Notes under the pieces: generated by a model
The model's input: the letters and a program-made list of their open reading frames with translations, nothing else
Told to the model about the DNA's origin: nothing
Databases searched by the model: none
Program-made: the position numbers and the translations under genes
DNA from: Amphibalanus amphitrite
Taxonomy: Eukaryota > Arthropoda > Thecostraca > Balanomorpha > Balanidae
DNA: 64,000 nucleotides
Assembly: GCF_019059575.1 (NCBI RefSeq)
Contig: NW_024881975.1
Coordinates: 186,001-250,000, forward strand
Direction of reading: 5' to 3'
Shown: positions 56,089-64,000 of the stretch, piece after piece
How positions within the stretch are numbered: the stretch's first letter is position 1
Layout: each line of letters begins with the position of its first letter

Positions 56089-59000
56089 ATGACGGTGGAA
56101 GATATGATAAAAGCAGGACGCAGACTGTTTGAGGGCAATGTTTCGTGAGTTTTGCTGCTGACTTCACAGTTAGCATCTAATTAGATATAACTCCCATCTT
56201 TTATTTATGGTTTGTAGTGCATGTGTTTCTTCCTTCTATGACATCCATGAGTATTTCTTATTGTAGGTAATATTAATAACAGTAGTCAAATTAGTAGACT
56301 GAAGTGATACCAGGTAGTTTCATAGTTTCATGACCAATGAATGGGCCTGCAATTTGTTGCCTAATTTGCTTAGTATGATCATCTCTCAGTTTCTATTTGT
56401 TTGTGAAATATTATCTAAACAAAACTTTACCTTTGATAATTGTCTGGAGATTCTGCCTCAGAGTCAGCTCACTGCAAACCTGCCATCCCCATATCCAGTG
56501 ACCTGATGACCCCACCATCCCCATATCCAGTGACCTGATGACCAAACCATCCCCATATCCAGTGGCCTGATGACCTGATGACCCCACCATCCCCATATCC
56601 AGTGACCTAATGACCCTACCATCCCCATATCCAGTGACCTGATGACCCAACCATCCCTATATCCAGTGACCTGAAGACCTGATTGCCCCACCACCCCCAT
56701 ATTCAGTGACCTGATGACTACACTATCCTTGTATCCAGTGACCTAATGACCCCATCATCCCAATATTCAGTGACCTGATGACCCCAGCATCCACATATCC
56801 AGTAACCTGATGACCCAACCATCCCCATATCCAGTGACCTGATGAATACACTATCCTTGTATCCAGTGACCTGTAACCACACTATCCCTGTATACAGTGA
56901 AATTGCTGCCTCACCATCCATGTATCTAGTGACATTATGGCCTCACCATCTTGTGACCCCATTACCCCTTTACCCAGTGACAATGTTACCCCACCATCTA
57001 TGTATCCAGTGACATAAGACATTGTTACCTCACCACCCCTGTATCCAGTAATATTGTTACCTCACCATCCCTGTACCCAGTGACATTGTCACCCCACCAT
57101 CCATGTGTCCAGTGACATTGTTATCCCATCATCTCTGTATCCATTGGTCTGAAACCTCACCATCCCTGTATCCAGTGACATTGTGACCCCACCAGCTATG
57201 TATTAAGTGACATTGTGAACCTACCATTCCTGTATCCAGCAGTGTTCCATTGCCTGAATTTTGGGTGGAAAATCACACCTAATGAGGAAAACATGGCCAT
57301 CCCAAATATAAGAACAATTGGCATTATTTTGTCTTAAAAATGTTTTGTGCATTCTAACAGCCAGGTTACATATGACTTGACACTTAAATGCATCCACATC
57401 ACTTTAATCTCAAATCCTGTGAAGACCCTGACATGAAATTATGTTTTTTTCTTTATTGGCACACCCAACCGAAATCCAATTTTAGAACACTTGCTGACGG
57501 CGCCCCTGCCCCCTGTGACCTGCTGACCTGAATCAGGCTGCGGTGGCGCCGCAGGTCCCGGCGCGCTCTGTTCCTGCTGCTCGTTATGTCGGCGCTGGTG
57601 CTGTACGTGGGCCCGGGCCTGCTGCGCTGGCTGATGCGGCCGCCGCCGCCGCGACTCTCCGTGCCGCTGCCGAACGTCCACAGTGAGTGGCGAACCAGTC
57701 GGGCTGGGTACACACTGCACAGGGGAAACCAGGAGCCGGACACCCGTCACCCCGACTCCCAATCTGACCGAGTACAGCTCCCACGGACACTGATAAATGC
57801 AGCCAATGTGTTCATTGGCCGGCAACGTGGTATTTTCTTCATATGATTCCTGGTTATTTTTCTTTCATAGATAGCAAGTTCTGGCTGTGTAGTGAGTATG
57901 TGCCGCGTTACCGCCACCCCCAACAGCTGGCCGTGGCCCCAGCAGCCAGTCGGTCGCTCCGTCAGCTGACCGGCCCCCTGCACACCCAGCGTCGTCGGAC
58001 GGCGCGCCGCAGTGCATCCCCGAGCGACTGTACCCGTTCGAGGCCGAGCTCGGACGGCTGGACTCTGTGGTGTCGCGCGTGCCGCCGCAGCCCGGCGACC
58101 ACCAGCACCTGCCCTACGTCGGCAACGGGTTCGTGGCGCTGGCGGCGCGCGCCGACTCGCCGCTGTACCTGCGCGACCAGCGCACGCTCAACGTCAGCGT
58201 GCCGTTCCTGGCGGTGGTGAGCGCGCGACTTGAGGGCGCCGCCGCGCCGCCGCACGAGGCCGTTCTGCTGCAGTACGCCGGCGGCGTGGTGCAGCGGCTG
58301 CAGTGCTACCCCCTGGCGGAGCGGTCGCTGGACGTCACGTACAAGGTGAGGGCGGCGGCAGAGCGTCAACAGGCGGCCCTGGGCAGGGGTCGGTCGTCGG
58401 CCGTGAATGTATCGGTGTGGCGCTAGAGAAAGTCGCTGAGACCTGTTCGGCGTGGCCCGTCCAATCACGGTGGAATGTTTGACGGGCGGCAGTCATGAGC
58501 GTCTGCCCGTAATCAGAGGTCGATCAGAGGTGTATTTCCCGGTCCGCAGTATTTGGTGGCCGTGCCCGGGGCCCACTGCGCTCATGGATGGTAGGTCCGT
58601 GTGGCCGCTCGGTACCCGTCCCACCCAGGCTGAGATCCCCCACCCGTGTGACGGCCTGTCTGGTGGTCTCGCTGCAGTACCTGGCCCACCGGATCTCGCC
58701 CGGAGTGCTGGTCCAGGACATCAAGGTGCGCAACCCGACCGAGACGGACCACATGCTGGAGCTGCAGCAGCAGGGCGTCTTCCAGTGGGAGGGAGCCACC
58801 GTCCGACACGACAGGTACGCGCGACACACGGCGGCCAACGGGGCGTCCTCCTGTGGGAGGCAAGACTGAGAGGGAACGGGTGTCTTTTCCCTTCCCCGTC
58901 CGTCCCCAGTGGTACGCCGACCGTCTGACCCCCCCCCCCCTCCCCCAGGGTCGTGCACGGCCAGGACAGCCACCCGTACGTGGTGGTGACGGGCGTGGTC

Positions 59001-62000
59001 CGCACACAGGACCTAAAGTTCATCGGCGTCGTGGTCGTGTCGTCCACTGTGCCGGGCAGCGTCGCGGTGAGTGATATAGCGGTGTCACGGGGCACCGGGC
59101 ACTCACTAGTGGTCTGGTTCCAGCACCTGTGATCCACCAGCCGCGCGCCTTCCACAGCATCTGGTAACGTATCTGGTACCGTATCTGACCTCTGCCTGCA
59201 GGTGAAGGCCTCCAGCCTGGCCTCTGTGCGGATCATCACCTCGGTCAACTACACCGAGCCGGTGGCCAGCGACCAGGAGGCGCGGCAGGGCATCGGCCGG
59301 CTCGGCCTGGAGCGCGCCGCCGTCTCGGTATGTTACTGGCACACCGTCTCTGTGTGTTACTGATACCGTCTATATGTGTTACTGGTACCGTCTTGGTATG
59401 TTACTGATGCCGTCGCGATATGTCACTGATACCGTCTATATGTGTTACTGGTACCGTCTCGGTATGTTACTGGTGCCGTCTCGGTGTGTTACTGATACCG
59501 TCTATATGTGTTACTGGTACCGTCGCGCTATGTTACTGATGCCGTCTCGGTAGGTTACTGGTACCGTCTAGGTATGCTACTGATGCCGTCTCTGTATGTT
59601 ACTGGTATGGTGCGCCAGACTGTCTCGGTATGTTACTGATGCCGTCGCGATATGTTACTTATGCCGTCTATATGTGTTACTGATGCCGTCTATATGTATT
59701 ACTGGTGCCGTCTCGGTATGCTACTGATGCCGTCTCTGTATGTCACTGGTATGGTGCACCAGACTGTCTCGGTATGTGACTTGTATAGCCGATTTACATT
59801 TTACAGCATTTGTATTTTACATCATCGGCACTCTTCCACTCAAGGTGGCTATTCCGAGCCCTCGTCAAAACAGTAAGCGCGTTAAAAAGACACATAAACA
59901 GTTAAACCTGCAAAAGTATAAAAGCACGCTAAAACTAAAAGCACAGCTAAAATGTTTGTATGGTCGCCTATCCATCTAGCTGACTAGGTGACTTTTAATA
60001 CCTTTCTTAAAGCGCGGACCAGACATGACCTGAAGCTCCGTTCCTATGACATGTTCGTTGTACAGTTTACACGCTCGCTGCTTAAAAGTTCTTTGGCCAA
60101 GGCTGGTTCGAACACGCGGTACATGTAAATGACCGGACTGCCTAGTCTGGCGCTCGGAAACATCTCTATTGTACGATATGTCCTGTCGCAGTACCTCAGG
60201 CTCACCCCTGCTAATCACCCCGTGTAGCAGACATACGTCGTTCATGTCAATCAACGCACTGACGGGGAGCCACTCCAAATTCCTAATCACGTCGGACACA
60301 TGATCATACTTCAGTCTGCCAGATATCACTCTGGCAGCAAAGTTTTGCACTTTCTGCAGTCGCTTTAAGCTCGTTTTGCTGGCACAGCCGAATACCTGAC
60401 TACAATAGCGCACATGTGACATGACTAAGGCGTCCAGTATAGTCGGAAGTACACTTGGAGGAAGCACATGCCTGGCGTGCATCAGGCCAACAAGAACGCC
60501 TAAACATTTGGTGACGATATAATCAATGTGTGGTTCAAAGGTCAGTCGGCTATCAAAGATTACACCTAGATTATTAACAGTTGACACCGGTTGCAGAGTC
60601 TCTCCCAGGAACTGCACTCGGACCGGATCCCTCTCGGCAGCCTGTAGCGCCGATCGGCCTCCGGCGACCATCATCTCGGTTTTTGCTGCGTTTATCTTCA
60701 TGCCGTTCTGGAGAAAGTAGGTGGCCAGAGTGTCCAGGACACCCTCCAGTGCAGTCTGGATCTCTGGCAGCCTCTCCTTGGGTCCTGAGACGACCAGCTG
60801 GGTGTCATCGGCATACCTGTCCATCCTGACCATACTGCCATTCACCTCGGACGGCACGTAGCAGGCGGCGCCGATGGAGGCGATGTTGTACAACATCGGT
60901 CCCAGGCAGGATCCCTGGAAAATGCCGATGTTGATGGGGAGCAGCGTCGATCTCTCCCCTCCTGGCACCTGAACACACTGCTTGTGTCCGGTGAGATAGC
61001 TCCGAAACCAGCCCGGGTCTATCTGAAGCAGTTGAAGTTGATTCAGCAGGGTCTGATGGTCTGAGCATGGAGAGGGGAATGCAGCTTGCGCCACTATCAC
61101 AGTAGGGTGTGTATTCGGGGCTCTTTGCCGTACATATGCCGCCGTTGGCTGCTGTTGGCCACGGTCGGTCGGTGCGCCGTGGTACGCCAGTGATTCGTAT
61201 CTCGGCACACAGATAACCACAGAGTGCATTACCAGCCCGTCCGACCCCCTGACCGACCTCCCCCCCCCCCCCCCCCGTCAGGCGTACACTGAGGCGGTGT
61301 CAGAGGACCCCAGTCGGCTGCTGAGCGCCCACGTCGAGGTCTGGCGCCGGCTCTGGACCTCCGGCTTCTCCATCTCCCACTCGCTGGCCGATGACGTCAT
61401 CAACGGCGACGTCATCAACGCCACGCTGTACTACGTCATGAGTCAGGCGCGCGCGCCCCTGCACGAGAAGGTAAACGGGTGTGGAGACTGCCGGGGCCGA
61501 GCGGTCCGCCGCTCAGCGCTGCAGTGTGAGTGAACCGTGAATAGGGTCTTGCAGTGAATGTTGCACGTGTTTCCGACTGTGTTACCTCCCTGCTCACTGG
61601 CCTCTATATTGTGGTACTATAACACCGCGCCTGCTGTACGTTCTGACACCGCCGCGCCGCCTGACCGCCGCGCCGTCCCCCGCCCTGGCACAGACGACGG
61701 ACGTGGCCAGGCTGCAGGAGCACGCCGCCTACCTACAGTACACGGAGGGATGCTTCGGCGACAAGCTGCACAGTCTGCAGGCGCGCCGGCTCTGGTCGCC
61801 GCTGCAGACGGTCGCAGACGTGCTCGAGACGGCCAACCTGTGGCTGCTACTGCTCGAGAAAAAGGTGGGCGTGCGCGCTGGCAGGGCAGCGGCCGGCGCG
61901 GCCCGCGGCGGCTGTGGGATGCTGGTCGGTGCCGCGGGAGAGAGCTGGGGATGGGACAGTGAGGAGCAAAGCAAAGGCATAACTACTGGCCCGAGGAGGG

Positions 62001-63277
62001 CAGGGCGCGGCATTTTCTTAGCTTGGTGTCGACCAGAACTGCTTCTTGGGGCGTGGTAATGGCTGGCTTGTTGTTCTTTAATGTGTTCACGGGTCACATC
62101 CAATGCAAGTTGTTTAATGACATGAATTTCAAGTGAAGAGGGCCACAAGTGTTTTCTGTATGTGTGAACCTGTAACCTGTATGTGTGTTTCTGTATGTGG
62201 CCCCTGTTTGTTCTGTATGTGCTGTTGAGTCGGTTCATTCGCCCCCAGGGCTGCCACAACATGCTGGGCGCGGGCGCCGACGGCGTCATGCAGGCGATGA
62301 TCCTGAGTATGGGCGCGCTCAAGTTCTCCAACCAGCACCTCGAGTTCGGGATGGAGCCCAAGGATATGCACAGAGACTACGTGTTCAGGTGGGTGTGGAG
62401 CGCAGAGTCAACAGCTGTGTAATTGAACACATTATCTCTGACCTCGCCGCCGACCTGCTGTGACGGCCGTAGCTGACCCGGACCACTCTCTGCCTCCATC
62501 TCCCCCCCCCCCCCGTCCGACAGGCGGGTGAACTTTGGTAACGCCACTCACGTGACGATCCGCGTGGCGGTGGACGACAACAACAAGGCCAACCTGTTCG
62601 TGTCGCTGGACCGCAGCGACCGCTCCTACTTCGGCTGCGACGCCGGCTGCCTGGACGCGCCCGTCAAACTGGGGTGAGCTGCCGCGCCCACTCTGACGCT
62701 CGACGACGTGTGAATGGGGCAAACTGCCGCGAGATGCTAACGGCGTTTCTGTCGCCCTTTCACTAGGCGCTAAAATGAGAGCAAACGACCAACCCTCTCC
62801 CCCGGTTCCCAGCCCGGAGCCGACCCGTTTCCCGGTGAAGCTGACCGATCCCCCCCCCCCCTGTTCCCAGCCCGGAGCCGACCCGTTTCCCGGTGAAGCT
62901 GACCGACCCCCCCCCCTCCCCACCCCACCCCCTGTTCCCAGTCCGGAGCCGACCCGTTTCCCGGTGAAGCTGACCGACCCCCCACCCCCCCCCCCACCCC
63001 ACCCCCTGTTCCCAGTCCGGAGCCGACCCGTTTCCCGGTGAAGCTGACCGACCCCCCCCCCACCCCACCCCCTGTTCCCAGGCCGGAGCCGACCCGTTTC
63101 CCGGTGAAGCTGACCGACCCCCCCCCCCCCCCACCCCACCCCCTGTTCCCAGTCCGGAGCCGACCCGTTTCCCGGTGAAGCTGACCGACCCGCCGACAGC
63201 GGTGCTCTACATCACCCCCGATTGGCAGCACCTCGAGGAGCTCAAGCACACCATCCACGTGAAGGAGGTCAGCCTCG
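56089..63277 (+). CDS. KIAA2013: KIAA2013 orthologue, C-terminal end beyond window
   Basis: Uncharacterised membrane-anchored protein conserved in animals. Eleven phase-consistent exons: 56089-56144, 57537-57682, 57990-58345, 58678-58814, 58949-59066, 59202-59327, 61282-61470, 61694-61864, 62249-62388, 62524-62673, 63153-63277 (571 codons). Exon 1 (MTVEDMIKAGRRLFEGNVS) is assigned from its Kozak-like context and matching phase and is the least certain. Exon 2 has a basic patch (WRRRSRR) and a hydrophobic segment ALFLLLVMSALVLYVGPG, a signal anchor. Family landmarks: LPYVGNGFVAL, YLAHRISPGVLVQDIKV, NATLYYVMS, GCHNMLGAGADGVMQAM, FGCDAGCLDAPVKLG and TAVLYITPDWQHLEELKHTI. The human protein (about 634 aa) ends with a second membrane segment and short tail; the corresponding exon lies past 64000. 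Intron 6 holds a retrotransposon and a donor-derived minisatellite. Confidence 0.9.
56480..57245. repeat. Degenerate 28-35-bp minisatellite in KIAA2013 intron 1
   Basis: About two dozen units based on CCCCATATCCAGTGACCTGA followed by TGACCCCACCATC, becoming more divergent to the right (CCTGTATCCAGTGACATTGT). It is non-coding. I see no exon junction inside the unit, unlike several other arrays in this window. Confidence 0.85.
59318..59780 (+). repeat. 22-bp minisatellite with 20 copies of the KIAA2013 exon 6 donor region
   Basis: Units of 22-24 bp based on GCCGTCTCGGTATGTTACTG. The first is the real end of exon 6 (codons for AVS) and its donor GTCTCG|GTATGT. I count 20 units by the CGTC...TAC pattern, several with an intact CGGTATGT and others changed to CTATATGT or CGCGATAT. 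The array then abuts the retrotransposon fragment. Confidence 0.9.
59790..61065 (-). mobile_element. 5'-truncated non-LTR retrotransposon with intact RT frame part
   Basis: About 360 uninterrupted codons on the minus strand (to stop at 59976) show reverse transcriptase motifs in order: PGWFRSYLTGH, GIFQGSCLGPMLYN, the catalytic YADDTQLVVSG, NGMKINAAKTEMM, LGVIFDSRLTFEPHI and then VRYCSQVFG and QNFAARVISG of the C-terminal region. This is a CR1/jockey-like arrangement. The endonuclease and the N-terminal RT part are missing; homology starts near 61065. The tail near 59790-59870 has TGTAAAATACAAATG-type repeats rather than poly(A). The open frame suggests recent insertion in KIAA2013 intron 6, antisense to the gene. 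Confidence 0.85.
62803..63190 (+). repeat. Six copies of the KIAA2013 exon 11 acceptor and exon start
   Basis: Units of 58-71 bp, each made of a C-rich tract, CTGTTCCCAG, and about 38 nt of exon (CCGGAGCCGACCCGTTTCCC...GAAGCTGACCGACCC). Acceptors lie near 62812, 62870, 62941, 63012, 63081 and 63152. The last continues into the real exon (PPTAVLYITPD). Copies vary by C-run length and single substitutions. Confidence 0.92.
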
Positions 63278-64000
63278 GTGAGTGGCCTCTCACCCTGCGC
63301 TCCTGGACCAGGGCCGGGGTGGACGGGGTGGCGGCTCCGGCCGTGTTGTAGCTTCTACATGTCTACAAGATCAGGCGCTGGCAGGGTCCTGCGTTGTGTA
63401 CCATTATGTGCGGCAGGCGAAGACGGATGTGATTTATAGACGGACGCTGACGATGCAGTAATTGTCTGTATGTGGCGTTTTGTGATCTGTTGGCCGCTGA
63501 ATTGAAGTTCATCAACGGTCTGTTTCACCCGCCCGATGTCATGGCTCGCTCACCCTGTACCTGCTGTCGCTCGCTCACTTTCTTCTCATTTAGTGATCTT
63601 TGCACGGCACTTCCGCGTCCTCCCTAAACCGGTTACGTCCTGGTGACTGAGCCTGCCTGCATGACTGCGCTGGCACACGAACCGGTAACTGATCCCTGAC
63701 CTGACCTGACTCGTGACCCGACCTGACCTGACCCTGTGTGGCAGTGCCGGCGCACGGGCCAGCAACTAACCCCTGACCTGACCTACCCCTGTGACCCCTG
63801 ACCCCTGTGTAATGGCGCCGGCGCACGGGCCGGTAACTGACCCCTGACCCGACCTGACCTGACCCTGTGTAGCAGTGCCGGCGCACGGGCCAGCGACTAA
63901 CCCCTGACCTGACCTACCCCTGTGACCCCTGACCCCTATGTAACGGCGCCGGCGCACGGGCCGGTAACTGACCCCTGACCTGACCTTCCCCTGTGACCCC
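63278..64000. other. KIAA2013 intron with a higher-order repeat
   Basis: No further exon is seen. From about 63640 a higher-order tandem repeat alternates GCCGGCGCACGGGCCAG and GCCGGCGCACGGGCCGG modules separated by CCTGACCTGACC tracts, running off the window end. Confidence 0.7.

Noticed and set aside
57870-57989. Earlier start of KIAA2013 exon 3 at the acceptor near 57872
   Set aside because: It reads out of frame with the conserved downstream protein; the acceptor CACACCCAG at 57989 gives the matching phase and the homologous reading frame.

Overview
This is an animal nuclear genome window: exons with GT-AG introns, CpG-rich coding sequence, homopeptide tracts, and many transposable elements and minisatellites. 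The gene set and the mix of non-LTR elements, mariner-type remnants and TIR elements fit an arthropod, possibly a GC-rich crustacean such as a barnacle. That placement is inference; HIPK, MED25 and KIAA2013 are shared across animals.

Layout. 1-9.9 kb holds two or three TIR elements and CpG-rich sequence without recognisable genes. 10.1-23.4 kb (minus) is a HIPK protein kinase gene; I assembled 19 exons whose phases all agree (1,188 codons, 5' coding exon missing). 23.4-28.4 kb is non-coding with a TTAA-flanked MITE. 28.4-48.04 kb (minus) is the Mediator subunit gene MED25; I assembled 17 phase-consistent exons (981 codons). The MED25 locus contains two further large reading frames: a 780-codon exon inside its intron 15, and a 1,272-codon frame that continues in frame directly after the MED25 TAG stop. 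48.1-55.6 kb lies between divergent genes and is filled by nested inverted-repeat elements, a 14-bp minisatellite, a tRNA-derived SINE and mariner transposase fragments; each edge has CRE-like TGACGT sites. 56.09-63.28 kb (plus) is the orthologue of human KIAA2013, 11 phase-consistent exons found, with the C-terminal end outside the window. A 5'-truncated non-LTR retrotransposon sits in its intron 6.

Functional links. HIPK (nuclear kinase acting on transcription factors and corepressors) and MED25 (activator- and nuclear-receptor-binding Mediator subunit) both act in transcription; nothing in the sequence shows they are co-regulated. KIAA2013 is a membrane-anchored protein of unknown role.

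Main observation. In all three genes tandem repeats have grown exactly across gene-structure junctions, copying splice donors (3, 4, 17 and 20 times), splice acceptors (5 and 6 times), a stop codon (about 6 times) and one whole exon (twice). In MED25 exon 15 the repeat is 33 bp and open in frame, so use of different donor copies would extend the protein in 11-residue steps.
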